Positions 48,158 through 57,337 of a stretch of DNA of 64,000 bases are shown one piece after another (position 1 is the stretch's first letter; every line of letters begins with the position of its first letter). This stretch comes from an uncultured Marinobacter sp. (GTDB lineage Bacteria; Pseudomonadota; Gammaproteobacteria; Pseudomonadales; Oleiphilaceae). The stretch covers positions 1,736,001-1,800,000 of the forward strand of contig NZ_CANLBK010000001.1 in the NCBI RefSeq assembly GCF_947488835.1, written 5' to 3'. Position numbers and translations under genes: made by a program. The notes under the pieces are model-generated. The model saw nothing but the letters and a program-made list of their open reading frames with translations, did not search any database and had not been told where the DNA came from.

Positions 48158-49270
48158 ATGACAACTTCACTAAAAAAACTTGTAACCGCCGTTAGCACTT
48201 CCGTTGCACTTATGGGTGCAGGCTACGCAGCTGCAGACATCCAGATTGGTATCGCCGGCCCCGTAACCGGCCCCGTTGCCCAGTATGGCGACATGCAGTT
48301 CTCCGGTGCCCGCATGGCCATTGCACAAATCAACGCCGCCGGTGGCGTAATGGGCGAGAAGCTCGTCGCAGTAGAATACGACGACGTGTGTGACCCCAAG
48401 CAAGCCGTTACTGTTGCTAACCGGCTGGTAAATGATGGCGTAAAATATGTCATCGGCCACCTTTGCTCAAGTTCAACCCAGCCTGCGTCTGACATTTATG
48501 AAGACGAAGGCATCCTGATGATCACGCCTGCATCAACCAGCCCGGAAATCACCGAGCGCGGTTATGAGCTGGTATTCCGGACCATCGGCCTCGATAGCAT
48601 GCAAGGCCCGGTTGCCGGCAACTACATCGCCAGCCAGAACCCGAAACGGGTTGCTGTCATTCACGATAAACAGCAATACGGTGAAGGTATTGCTACGGCG
48701 GTACGTGACACCCTAAAAGACAAAGGCATCGAAGTTGCCATGTTTGAAGGTGTTACGGCTGGCGATAAAGACTTCTCCTCTCTGGTGACCAAGCTCAAGC
48801 AAGCCGACGTGGACTACGTGTACTTTGGCGGCTACCACCCTGAGCTGGGCCTGATCCTGCGCCAAGCGCGTCAGGCAGACCTGAAAGCCAAGTTCATGGG
48901 CCCTGAAGGCGTTGGCAACAAAGACATCAACACCATTGCCGGCGAAGCCGCAGAAGGGCTACTGGTCACTCTGCCACCCAGCTTTGATGAAAAGGCCGAG
49001 AACAAGGACTTGGTAGCAGCATTCGAAGCCAAAGGTGAGGATCCCTCAGGCCCGTTCGTACTGACATCTTACGCCGCTGTTCAGCTGGTCGCCCAGGGCA
49101 TTGAAGCTGCGAAATCCAAGGATGCATTCGACGTTGCAGCCGCACTTCGCAGTGGCAGCTTTGAAACTCCAATCGGCACTGTGCAATACGACAAAGCCGG
49201 CGATATGAAGTCATTCGAGTTTGTTGTGTACGAATGGCATTCAGATGGAAGCAAAACTCCGGTAAACTAA
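48158..49270 (+). CDS. livK: Branched-chain amino acid ABC transporter binding protein LivK
   Basis: 370 residues with a Sec signal peptide (cleavage after GYAAA). Type-1 periplasmic fold: ADIQIGIAGPVTGPVAQYGD at the mature start, IGHLCSSSTQPASDIYEDE (ligand loop), and ASTSPEITERGYELVFRTI. It binds leucine, isoleucine, valine or related ligands for LivHMGF. AGGA lies 9 nt before the ATG. A terminator-like hairpin separates it from livH, allowing excess binding protein. Confidence 0.94.
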   Translation: MTTSLKKLVTAVSTSVALMGAGYAAADIQIGIAGPVTGPVAQYGDMQFSGARMAIAQINAAGGVMGEKLVAVEYDDVCDPKQAVTVANRLVNDGVKYVIGHLCSSSTQPASDIYEDEGILMITPASTSPEITERGYELVFRTIGLDSMQGPVAGNYIASQNPKRVAVIHDKQQYGEGIATAVRDTLKDKGIEVAMFEGVTAGDKDFSSLVTKLKQADVDYVYFGGYHPELGLILRQARQADLKAKFMGPEGVGNKDINTIAGEAAEGLLVTLPPSFDEKAENKDLVAAFEAKGEDPSGPFVLTSYAAVQLVAQGIEAAKSKDAFDVAAALRSGSFETPIGTVQYDKAGDMKSFEFVVYEWHSDGSKTPVN

Positions 49271-49301
49271 GCCAGATCGTTACTAAACGGTAATCAAAGA
49301 G

Positions 49302-49337
49302 CACCTTCTCACCGCGATCCGGGAGAAGGTGTTTTTC
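49302..49337 (+). terminator. Attenuator-type terminator between livK and livH
   Basis: A 9-bp stem (49302-49310 with 49323-49331) and a 12-nt loop followed by TTTTTC. It probably stops part of the livK transcripts. Confidence 0.8.
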
Positions 49338-49429
49338 TAGGCTCCCGTTAATTCTGTCTCACTCCTGGCGTGGTTATCCTGCGCCAGGCTGATACAGCGG
49401 AGGGAGCGGGCCTCCGGAGTCAAACAATA

Positions 49430-50353
49430 ATGCAAGATCTCCTTTATTTCTCTCAGCAGCTCATTAACGGGCTTACGATCGGGAGTGCCTATGCCCTGAT
49501 CGCCATCGGCTATACGATGGTTTACGGCATCATCGGCATGATTAACTTCGCCCATGGTGAGATCTACATGATCGGCGCCTACACCGCGCTCATCGCCATT
49601 ACCGGCCTGACAGCTCTCGGCCTTGCCTGGCTTCCACTGATTCTTATCGTTGCGCTTCTGTGCGCCATGCTGGTTTCCAGTTCCATGGGCTGGGCAGTGG
49701 AACGAGTCGCCTACCGGCCAGTACGGGGCCGTCATCGCCTGATCCCATTGATCTCTGCAATCGGCATGTCCATCTTCCTGCAGAACTATGTTCACCTGGC
49801 CCAAGGTTCTCGCAACATTGGCTTTCCTGCGCTCATTGAAGGCGGCTTCAACTTCAGCGCCGATGGTGCGTTCGAGATGTCCCTCTCCTACATGCAAATC
49901 ACCATATTCATAACCACCCTGATTTGCATGACAGCCCTGTCGCTTTTTATATCCCGCTCCCGTACCGGCCGTGCCTGCCGGGCAGTTTCGCAGGATATCG
50001 GCATGGCCAGCCTGCTGGGCATTGACACCAACCGCATCATTTCCGCCACCTTTATCATAGGTGCAGCACTGGCAGCCGTCGCCGGTCTGCTCCTTGGCAT
50101 GTATTACGGTTCGGTTGACCCGCTATTTGGCTTCATTGCAGGGCTAAAAGCGTTTACCGCAGCCGTACTGGGAGGCATTGGCAGCATTCCCGGTGCCATG
50201 CTCGGCGGCCTGATTCTCGGGGTCTCGGAAAGCATGACATCTGGCTATCTCAGCGGTGAATACAAAGACGTGGTCTCATTCGGCCTGCTAATCCTCATAC
50301 TGTTGTTCAAACCCACGGGCCTGCTCGGCAAACCGGAGGTTGAGAAGATCTGA
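49430..50353 (+). CDS. livH: Branched-chain amino acid ABC permease LivH
   Basis: 307 residues from the ATG at 49430 (GGAG about 10 nt upstream); an earlier in-frame GTG at 49370 lacks a site. Eight or so membrane segments: [20 protein letters not shown] at the start, [16 protein letters not shown] and the EAA-like loop [18 protein letters not shown]. It overlaps livM by one base. Confidence 0.94.
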   Translation: MQDLLYFSQQLINGLTIGSAYALIAIGYTMVYGIIGMINFAHGEIYMIGAYTALIAITGLTALGLAWLPLILIVALLCAMLVSSSMGWAVERVAYRPVRGRHRLIPLISAIGMSIFLQNYVHLAQGSRNIGFPALIEGGFNFSADGAFEMSLSYMQITIFITTLICMTALSLFISRSRTGRACRAVSQDIGMASLLGIDTNRIISATFIIGAALAAVAGLLLGMYYGSVDPLFGFIAGLKAFTAAVLGGIGSIPGAMLGGLILGVSESMTSGYLSGEYKDVVSFGLLILILLFKPTGLLGKPEVEKI

Positions 50354-51624
50354 TGGCTGCTAACAACATGAGACACGCCCTGTTCTGCGCGATTGTCACA
50401 CTCATTATTTCCTTCCCTATTCTTGGCCTTAGCCTCGAAGCCAAGGGCGTCAACATCACGCTCTCCGGCGCGAAAACCTCAACCTACGTCGCCATTGTGT
50501 TGGCTGCGGTTGCCGTGTTTGTGTTCCAAATCTTCCGTGACACATTCATGGGCGCACTGGGCAAACTACCCAACCTCAACCCGTTAGCCGGCAGGGAGCC
50601 GATGGAGCAAACAAAGCGGGTAAAGCTGGAATCCTGGCTACTGACCGGCATTGTGGTGTTTGCACTGTTCTGGCCATTCCTTGTGTCACGGGGCTCGGTG
50701 GATCTGGCGACGCTGGTACTGATCTATATCATGCTGGCACTCGGCCTTAACGTGGTCGTAGGCCTCGCGGGCCTGCTGGATCTCGGGTACGTGGCATTCT
50801 ATGCGGTTGGTGCTTACACCTTCGCCCTGCTGTCCCAATACACGGGCATTTCATTCTGGATGGCTTTGCCCATTGGTGCGTTGCTGGCCGGGTTGACCGG
50901 GATGATTCTGGGTTTCCCGGTTTTGCGTCTCAGGGGGGACTATCTGGCGATCGTCACCCTGGGCTTTGGCGAGATCATCCGCATCCTGCTGAATAACTGG
51001 ACAACCCTGACTGGCGGCCCCAATGGCATTGGTGGCATTCCTGAGCCTACCCTGTTTGGCATGGAGTTCGGCCGGCGCGTGAAGGAAGAAGGCAACACCT
51101 CCTTCCACGAAACCTTTGGCATTGCATACAGCGGCGAGCACAAGGTTATATTCCTGTATCTGATTGCGTTGGTGCTTGCAGTGATTACTGCACTGATCAT
51201 CCGGCGCTTTATGCGGATGCCAGTTGGCCGAGCGTGGGAAGCCTTGCGCGAAGACGAAATCGCAGCTCGCTCCCTCGGCCTCAGCCGCACGGCGGTCAAG
51301 CTATCAGCCTTCACTATCGGTGCTTTCTTCGCCGGGTTCGCGGGCACTGTATTTGCTTCCAAGCAGGGCTTTATCAGCCCCGAATCTTTCGTGTTCCTTG
51401 AATCCGCCATCATTCTGGCAATCGTGGTTCTGGGCGGCATGGGGTCGCAGCTTGGCGTCATATTGGCGGCTATTGCGGTAACAATCCTGCCGGAACTGGC
51501 CCGGGAGTTTTCCGAGTACCGCATGCTTATTTTCGGCGCTGCCATGGTGCTGATGATGGTATGGCGTCCACAAGGTTTACTGCCTGTGCGCCGTATCCAA
51601 ATCACACTGAACAAGCAGGGGTGA
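50353..51624 (+). CDS. livM: Branched-chain amino acid ABC permease LivM
   Basis: 423 residues; the start codon shares a base with the livH stop. N-terminal extension of about 110 residues with two membrane segments, then the LivM core: [37 protein letters not shown] and the ATPase-docking [19 protein letters not shown]. Forms the channel with LivH. Confidence 0.94.
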   Translation: MAANNMRHALFCAIVTLIISFPILGLSLEAKGVNITLSGAKTSTYVAIVLAAVAVFVFQIFRDTFMGALGKLPNLNPLAGREPMEQTKRVKLESWLLTGIVVFALFWPFLVSRGSVDLATLVLIYIMLALGLNVVVGLAGLLDLGYVAFYAVGAYTFALLSQYTGISFWMALPIGALLAGLTGMILGFPVLRLRGDYLAIVTLGFGEIIRILLNNWTTLTGGPNGIGGIPEPTLFGMEFGRRVKEEGNTSFHETFGIAYSGEHKVIFLYLIALVLAVITALIIRRFMRMPVGRAWEALREDEIAARSLGLSRTAVKLSAFTIGAFFAGFAGTVFASKQGFISPESFVFLESAIILAIVVLGGMGSQLGVILAAIAVTILPELAREFSEYRMLIFGAAMVLMMVWRPQGLLPVRRIQITLNKQG

Positions 51625-51630
51625 CAGACA

Positions 51631-52386
51631 ATGCTTGAAGTAAAAAATCTGTCCATGCGTTTTGGCGGCCTGCTGGCAGTTGACGGCGTTTCACTGGACG
51701 TACAGGAACGGGAAATCGTCTCGATCATCGGCCCTAACGGCGCCGGAAAAACCACCGTATTCAACTGCCTGAGCGGGTTCTACAAGCCCACGGGCGGCAA
51801 GGTGATTTTTGAAGGCAGGGAAATACAGGGCACTCCGGACTACAAAATTTCCCGCCTGGGCATGGTGCGAACCTTTCAACACGTGCGCCTGTTTACGCAG
51901 ATGACCGTTGTGGAGAACCTGCTTGTAGCCCAGCACCGTCACCTCAACACCAACATGCTTGCTGGCCTGCTGGGCACCCCCAGCTACAAGGAACGGGAAC
52001 AAAAAGCACTGGACCGAGCAGCCTACTGGCTGGAGCGCGTTGGTCTTCTGGACCTCGCCAACCGGGATGCAGGCAACCTGGCTTACGGCCAGCAGCGGCG
52101 GCTTGAAATTGCACGTTGCATGGTCACCGAGCCCAAACTGCTCATGCTCGACGAGCCTGCGGCTGGCCTGAACCCGGCGGAAACCAAAGAACTCAATCAG
52201 CTGATCGTGAGCCTGAAGGAGGACTACAACGTTTCCGTAGTGCTGATTGAGCACGACATGAGCCTGGTAATGGATATTTCAGACCGGATTAACGTCATCA
52301 ACCAGGGCAAGCCCCTGGCTAGCGGCACACCGGAAGAAATCCGCCACAACGACGACGTGATCAAAGCTTACCTGGGCGAGGCCTGA
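51631..52386 (+). CDS. livG: Branched-chain amino acid ABC ATPase LivG
   Basis: 251 residues. Walker A GPNGAGKTT, signature region NLAYGQQRRLEIARCM (LAYGQ is normal for LivG), Walker B LLMLDEPAAGLNPAE. The C-terminal SDRINVINQGKPLASGTPEEI is the LivG tail. AGGGG upstream; 6 bp after livM. Confidence 0.95.
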   Translation: MLEVKNLSMRFGGLLAVDGVSLDVQEREIVSIIGPNGAGKTTVFNCLSGFYKPTGGKVIFEGREIQGTPDYKISRLGMVRTFQHVRLFTQMTVVENLLVAQHRHLNTNMLAGLLGTPSYKEREQKALDRAAYWLERVGLLDLANRDAGNLAYGQQRRLEIARCMVTEPKLLMLDEPAAGLNPAETKELNQLIVSLKEDYNVSVVLIEHDMSLVMDISDRINVINQGKPLASGTPEEIRHNDDVIKAYLGEA

Positions 52387-52388
52387 CC

Positions 52389-53096
52389 ATGAGCATGCTA
52401 GTACTAGAAGATGTCCACACCCACTACGGCAAGATCGAGGCCCTCCACGGGGTTTCTGTTGAGGTTAACAAAGGTGAGATTGTCTCTTTGATCGGAGCCA
52501 ACGGGGCCGGGAAAACCACCCTGCTGATGACAGTGTGCGGAATGCCTCAAGCCAGTTCCGGGCGCATCATTCTTGAGGGTCGGGATATCACCAATGAACC
52601 TACTGCGCAGATCATGCGCTCAGGTTTAGCGATAGTGCCCGAAGGTCGGCGTATATTCTCCGGCCTGACAGTTGAAGAGAACCTGCACATGGGCGGATTC
52701 TTCACCAGCAAATCCGAGATCCGCAAAAACCAGGCTCATGTATACGAACTTTTCCCTCGCCTCAAAGAGCGTGAGCATCAACGCGCAGGCACCATGTCGG
52801 GAGGCGAACAACAGATGCTGGCCATAGGCCGGGCGCTGATGAGCAACCCCCACATGATCATCCTGGATGAGCCGTCCCTTGGACTAGCGCCGCTGATCAT
52901 CAAGCAGATCTTCGAGATCATCGGACACCTTCGTGATGAAGGTATTACCGTGTTCCTGGTGGAACAAAACGCGCACCAGGCACTGCATCTTGCAGATCGA
53001 GGATACGTGCTGGAAACGGGCAAGATACGTTTGCACGATACGGGCAAAAATTTGCTTGAAAACCCGGACGTGCAAAATGCCTATCTGGGGGGATAG
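52389..53096 (+). CDS. livF: Branched-chain amino acid ABC ATPase LivF
   Basis: 235 residues. Walker A GANGAGKTT, signature MSGGEQQMLAIGRALM, Walker B MIILDEPSLGLAPLI, as in LivF. It starts 2 bp after livG; a second ATG two codons later (52395) is an alternative. Last gene of livKHMGF. Confidence 0.95.
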   Translation: MSMLVLEDVHTHYGKIEALHGVSVEVNKGEIVSLIGANGAGKTTLLMTVCGMPQASSGRIILEGRDITNEPTAQIMRSGLAIVPEGRRIFSGLTVEENLHMGGFFTSKSEIRKNQAHVYELFPRLKEREHQRAGTMSGGEQQMLAIGRALMSNPHMIILDEPSLGLAPLIIKQIFEIIGHLRDEGITVFLVEQNAHQALHLADRGYVLETGKIRLHDTGKNLLENPDVQNAYLGG

Positions 53097-53109
53097 CTAG
53101 TTTAACCAG

Positions 53110-53144
53110 GCCGAAGCTGGCGCATCACATGAGCCCGCTTCGGC
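53110..53144 (+). terminator. Hairpin after livF
   Basis: An 8-bp stem (gccgaagc 53110-53117, gcttcggc 53137-53144) with a 19-nt loop, 13 bp after livF. No U-run follows, so it is a weak terminator or an mRNA-end stem. Confidence 0.45.
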
Positions 53145-53320
53145 TATCAAAGATCAGATATCTCTCTGCCACCCAGACTGCCCCGATCAAGAATCAGATC
53201 GTTTTCAACTCAGTGTGCAACTATTACAACCTTTGACAGTTAGTATTTTGAGCAAGTGTTAAAGTTCCCGCGGCCAGGGCATCAGCCCTACAGTTAAAAT
53301 TTTTAGCGGGACAAAGAAAC

Positions 53321-53608
53321 ATGAAAAAAGCATTTGTAGCAGCAATACTTGCGGTCGGTCTAAGCGGTTGTTCAGCTGTAGCAATGAATTCCGGAAACAC
53401 CGCCGACCTGAATCAAGTTGATTTCCAGAAAGAGTTCAAAACTGGAGAAGCCTGCGAAACTTCAGTTTTACTTTTTGGCCCGTTTGGCTACTCGTCTGTT
53501 GTCGACGCTGCCAAAAATGGCGGCATTTCCAAGGTCGAGGTAGTAGAACAGCGCTTCAACAGCTACATTCTATTTGGCCAACGCTGCACTGTGGTTTACG
53601 GCGAATAA
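53321..53608 (+). CDS. TRL-like family small lipoprotein
   Basis: 95 residues. Lipoprotein signal with Cys at about residue 17 (VGLSGC). The short mature part has GEACETSVLLFGPFGYSSV and KVEVVEQRFNSYILFGQRCTVVYGE, resembling the TRL-like family found near tRNA-Leu in other bacteria; no tRNA is here. Two further cysteines could form a disulfide. Function unknown. Its own terminator follows at 53628. Confidence 0.7.
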   Translation: MKKAFVAAILAVGLSGCSAVAMNSGNTADLNQVDFQKEFKTGEACETSVLLFGPFGYSSVVDAAKNGGISKVEVVEQRFNSYILFGQRCTVVYGE

Positions 53609-53627
53609 AGAGCTCACTGATCTTACC

Positions 53628-53653
53628 AAACCGGAGCCTGCTCCGGTTTTTTT
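53628..53653 (+). terminator. Rho-independent terminator
   Basis: A 9-bp stem (aaaccggag 53628-53636, ctccggttt 53641-53649), 4-nt loop and a run of T. It ends the TRL-like gene. Confidence 0.92.
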
Positions 53654-53876
53654 ATACCTCCTTTTTATTTCAGCAACATGATAAAAATGAAATAGTCTGG
53701 CGAAATCAAATAGTCACAGAGGTATAGACTTGCCCTTGTCAAATCTGCACTATACTCAAGGCAACGGTCTTAATGCCTGTCTCCACGGGAGCCCGTCAGG
53801 GCCGTTCCCCACTGCCAGCAACCGAGCTGGCCATGTGGATTTTGCGACGACTGTATAAAATACAAAGGAGTGGATA

Positions 53877-54341
53877 ATGAAAAAATTGATCGCAGGTGCA
53901 ATTCTTCTGGGTGCCTCTTCCATGGCTTTCGCCCAACCTGGCTGTGGCGTTGGCGCCATGATCTGGAAAGGCCAATCAGGTATTGCTCCCCACGTACTGG
54001 CTGCTACGACTAACGGCACATTTGGCAACCAGACCTTCGGCATGACCTCCGGCACATTGGGCTGCACGACCAACGAGTCTGTTCAGTCAATGGCCATGTA
54101 CATGGACAGCAACATCGATAAAGTAGCTCGCGATATGTCGCGCGGCAACGGCGAGAACCTGGAAACTCTGGCAGTTCTTCTGGGCGTTGAAGCAGCAGAT
54201 CGTGGCGATTTCCGTCAGGTTCTGCAGGACAACTTCGCTGCTATCTTCCCAAGCTCCGACACCACTTCTGGTGAAGCAGTAGACGCAATCGTCGCTCTGC
54301 TGGAGAAGAATGAGTCGCTGAGCAAGTACGTAGCGGCCTAA
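53877..54341 (+). CDS. DUF3015 family periplasmic protein
   Basis: 154 residues with a signal peptide (MKKLIAGAILLGASSMAFAQ). The mature protein starts PGCGVGAMIWKGQSGIAPHV, the mark of DUF3015, with cysteines at the N-terminus and in TLGCTTNESVQ. The second half is helical. Function unknown. AGGAG lies 6 nt before the ATG. It stands just upstream of a DUF4105 protein and a membrane hydrolase, a grouping seen in other gammaproteobacteria. Confidence 0.88.
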   Translation: MKKLIAGAILLGASSMAFAQPGCGVGAMIWKGQSGIAPHVLAATTNGTFGNQTFGMTSGTLGCTTNESVQSMAMYMDSNIDKVARDMSRGNGENLETLAVLLGVEAADRGDFRQVLQDNFAAIFPSSDTTSGEAVDAIVALLEKNESLSKYVAA

Positions 54342-54357
54342 TAGCTATGCTGCAGGG

Positions 54358-56292
54358 ATGCATCAAGCGCCAAGGATGGCGCGCTCCCCTCGCTTGAAAA
54401 CACCCGACCGGAACTCGTATTTACCCATGGGCAACACGCTTCGCATTGGGCCAGTGGTGCTTTGGCTCTCCGTCAGTTTACCTCTGCAGGCTCAAACTCA
54501 AGCCAGTGACCTTCCGCTCCATCTGGATCCGGCCTGGCTCACGCTCATTCACTACCAACCCGACCTGCTCGGTAAGGGTCACACCAGCCAAGCCGACGAC
54601 CCGGACTTTTTTCTGAGCGAAGAAGGCAAAACCTCTCCCAAGGCCGAGTTGGAAGCGACTCTGGAAGCTATACAGCAAACTGGTGGTGGCGATAACCATG
54701 CCCGATGTCGTTTCCCCGCACGGGATTCCTGGCTTCGCGAGCATCTTGATTTACCAACAACAGAAATAGAATGCCCCGGTTATGAAAAGTGGACCGAAAC
54801 GCTAAATACTGAAAGCGTTACTCTGGTTTTTGCGGCGTCTTATCTGAACAGCCCATCGTCAATGTTCGGGCATACATTCCTGCGACTGGACCCGCCCCAG
54901 GAAGACGATCAAACCAATCTGCTGCTCGCCAATACAATTTCCTACGCGGCTGATGCCGCTGCCCACGACAGCGAACTGCTGTTTGCCTATCGTGGAATTT
55001 TCGGCGGTTACCCCGGTATTACAACTATTCAGCCCTATTACGAAAAAATCCGGCTCTACTCGGATATAGAGCACCGGGATCTCTGGGAATACAAACTGAA
55101 CCTGAATCAGCAGGAAGTAAACTTCATGCTGGCTCATGCCTGGGAAATCCGGGACCGTAATTTTGACTACTACTTTTTCGATGAAAACTGCGCCTACCGC
55201 TTACTGGCACTCATCGACATTGCCCGCCCGGGCACCAACCTACTGGGCGAAGTCAGCACTCATGCCATACCATCCGACACCGTTCGCTGGGTAGTCGATA
55301 AAGACCTGGTTGACGAGGTGTACTACCGCGCATCAGCAGCCACGGCTGTGGCCCATAGTTTGTCTGCACTTCCGAAACCCCAACAGACTCTTGCCGCTGC
55401 AATCGCAAATGGCTACGTGGCTCCGAACAGCGACGAAGTACTTGCCCTACCACCTCAGGAACGGGCCCATCTGCTTGACGCTACATACGATTACGTACGC
55501 TATCAAAGCGAAGCAGATAGTTGGCCAAGAGAGGTCGCTGCGCCTTTATCCCATAGCCTGCTGCGCGAGCGCAGCAAAATTGACGGCGTAGCTTCCCTTG
55601 ATCAACCACCAGAGCCACAGATTCGTGATGATCAAGGGCATGACACCTTCCGCGTAAGCTTGGGAGCCGGGCAACTGGACCACCGCGAGTTTACCCAACT
55701 CACGTTCCGGCCAGCCTATCACGACGTTCTTGATCCTCCGGCCGGCTATCGCAGCGGGGCCCAGCTACAATTCCTGCGGCTGGATGCTCGCTACTACACC
55801 AACAATGACGAACTGCAACTGGAACAGCTTACGGGTGTTGAAATCCGCTCCCTGAGCCCGAGAGATGCGTTTTTCTCGCCGTTATCCTGGCAAGTGGGCT
55901 TCGGTGGTCGCCGTACCGATACCGGTAACAAACGGGTTCTGGCGCCCTATCTCGAAGGCGGTGCGGGTGGAAGCTGGCGCATGGGCCAGCAAACACAGGC
56001 CTTCGCCGTCTTCACTGGCGATGTGGAAATCGATGACGACCTCCGTCGCGGCTACGACGCGGCACCCGGCGCTGACATCGGCCTTTTGCACCAGAACAAC
56101 CAGTTCAGCCTGCTGGCCGGCGCAAAAACCAAAGCCTGGATTGTCAGCAGCCAACACCGGCAAGATCAACTTTACGCTAAGGGTGACTGGCACTTCGGCC
56201 GCGAATTCAGCCTCTTCGCTGAATTCACCCGAGAAGAACACTACGACAGGTACCAGAGCACATGGCACGCCGGATTCCACGCTTACTTCTGA
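54358..56292 (+). CDS. DUF4105 family envelope protein
   Basis: Up to 644 residues. The start is uncertain: an ATG at 54427 gives a better signal peptide (GPVVLWLSVSLPLQAQ), and no start has a good ribosome site. The DUF4105 domain covers about residues 140-330, with SYLNSPSSMFGHTFLRLDPP and the NLNQQEVNFMLAHAWEIRDR / YYFFDENCAYRLLALID region, whose Cys and His could form a papain-like active site. A C-terminal beta-rich part of about 200 residues ends in an aromatic residue (AYF) and may form a barrel. Function unknown. It overlaps the next gene by 31 bp. Confidence 0.82.
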   Translation: MHQAPRMARSPRLKTPDRNSYLPMGNTLRIGPVVLWLSVSLPLQAQTQASDLPLHLDPAWLTLIHYQPDLLGKGHTSQADDPDFFLSEEGKTSPKAELEATLEAIQQTGGGDNHARCRFPARDSWLREHLDLPTTEIECPGYEKWTETLNTESVTLVFAASYLNSPSSMFGHTFLRLDPPQEDDQTNLLLANTISYAADAAAHDSELLFAYRGIFGGYPGITTIQPYYEKIRLYSDIEHRDLWEYKLNLNQQEVNFMLAHAWEIRDRNFDYYFFDENCAYRLLALIDIARPGTNLLGEVSTHAIPSDTVRWVVDKDLVDEVYYRASAATAVAHSLSALPKPQQTLAAAIANGYVAPNSDEVLALPPQERAHLLDATYDYVRYQSEADSWPREVAAPLSHSLLRERSKIDGVASLDQPPEPQIRDDQGHDTFRVSLGAGQLDHREFTQLTFRPAYHDVLDPPAGYRSGAQLQFLRLDARYYTNNDELQLEQLTGVEIRSLSPRDAFFSPLSWQVGFGGRRTDTGNKRVLAPYLEGGAGGSWRMGQQTQAFAVFTGDVEIDDDLRRGYDAAPGADIGLLHQNNQFSLLAGAKTKAWIVSSQHRQDQLYAKGDWHFGREFSLFAEFTREEHYDRYQSTWHAGFHAYF

Positions 56293-57140
56293 AACCACAC
56301 TCTCTGAAAGCGCCCCTGCTGGCGCTTTTGGTCACAGCCGCAGCCCTGCTACAAAGCGGCTGCAGCAGCCTGTTCTTCTTTCCGGACAGGAACACCTACA
56401 TAACCCCCGACCGCCTCAACCTTAGCTACGAAAACGTCCACTTGGACACAGCCGACGGCGAAACCCTCCACGGTTGGTGGCTACCCGCCAAAGGCGAAGC
56501 ACAAGGCACCGTCTACTTCCTCCACGGCAACGCCCAGAACATCAGCAGCCACCTGCTAAACATCGCCTGGCTGCCGGCTGAGGGCTATAACGTCTTCACC
56601 ATCGACTACCGGGGCTACGGTAAATCAACAGGCGCACCAGACATAGAAGGCGCGCTGCATGATTCCGACACCGGTTTACGCTGGCTAGCCACAAAGGCAG
56701 AAACCCAAAATACCCCCATCTTCCTCCTCGGCCAAAGCCTCGGTGGTGCATTGGGGCTTACCCTCGCCAGCGAATGGGTACAAAGAAACGAAACCCCGGA
56801 ACTCAACGGCGTCATCCTCGACGGCACCTTCTCCGGCTTCCGCGGCATCGCGAGAGAAAAGCTCTCCGAGTTCTGGCTAACCTGGGCCTTCCAGGTCCCC
56901 CTGAGCTGGACCATCCCGGATGACTACGAAGGCGTAGACCTTATTGCCAACATTAGCCCCACCCCCGTTATGATCATCCACAGCGTGCGTGATGGCATCA
57001 TCCCTTTTCATCACGGGCAGGCGCTTTATGAAGCGGCTCGTGAGCCAAAGCAATTCCTTCCGACAGATACACCACATTCGGCTACGTTCATCATTCCTGC
57101 TTATAAGGAATCCGTACTGGAGTTTCTGAAGAAGAACTGA
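56262..57140 (+). CDS. Alpha/beta hydrolase lipoprotein
   Basis: 292 residues. N-terminal hydrophobic segment with a lipobox (LLQSGC, then SSLFFFP). Alpha/beta hydrolase fold: oxyanion HG in VYFLHGNAQN, nucleophile in GQSLGGA, acid in SVRDGIIP and His in DTPHSATF, so the triad is complete. Similar proteins are BEM46/ABHD13-like serine hydrolases of unknown substrate. It starts inside the DUF4105 gene (31-bp overlap) and forms a small operon with DUF3015 and DUF4105. Hairpin repeat copy 2 begins 10 bp after the stop. Confidence 0.88.
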   Translation: MARRIPRLLLKPHSLKAPLLALLVTAAALLQSGCSSLFFFPDRNTYITPDRLNLSYENVHLDTADGETLHGWWLPAKGEAQGTVYFLHGNAQNISSHLLNIAWLPAEGYNVFTIDYRGYGKSTGAPDIEGALHDSDTGLRWLATKAETQNTPIFLLGQSLGGALGLTLASEWVQRNETPELNGVILDGTFSGFRGIAREKLSEFWLTWAFQVPLSWTIPDDYEGVDLIANISPTPVMIIHSVRDGIIPFHHGQALYEAAREPKQFLPTDTPHSATFIIPAYKESVLEFLKKN

Positions 57141-57150
57141 TTTAGTAGGC

Positions 57151-57261
57151 GGCAGGCATAGGGGAGGGCTTTTCAAAACTGTGCGGAGCCAGGGATGGCG
57201 GAGCCAAGCGTACAGGGAAGTATTCACAGCGTGTTTTGAAAAGCCCTCCCCTATGCCTGCC
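57151..57261. repeat. Hairpin repeat, copy 2 (29-bp arms, 53-nt conserved core)
   Basis: Perfect 29-bp arms at 57151-57179 and 57233-57261 enclose a 53-nt core at 57180-57232. Read on the minus strand, the first 31 core bases equal those of copy 1 (5918-5970), and three substitutions follow, for 50/53 identity. The arms share only four bases next to the core with copy 1. It lies between the convergent hydrolase and pnp genes, next to a normal terminator. Confidence 0.85.
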
Positions 57262-57287
57262 ATCTCCGAGCTAGAGTTCGGAAAACA

Positions 57288-57322
57288 AAAAACCCGCCAA
57301 TCCATAGGAAAGGCGGGTTTTT
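57288..57322. terminator. Bidirectional terminator between hydrolase and pnp
   Basis: An 11-bp stem (57288-57298 with 57312-57322) with G+C core aacccgcc/ggcgggtt and A/T runs on both sides, loop of 13 nt. It serves both convergent genes. Confidence 0.85.
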
Positions 57323-57337
57323 ACTAGCTGCTAACTA

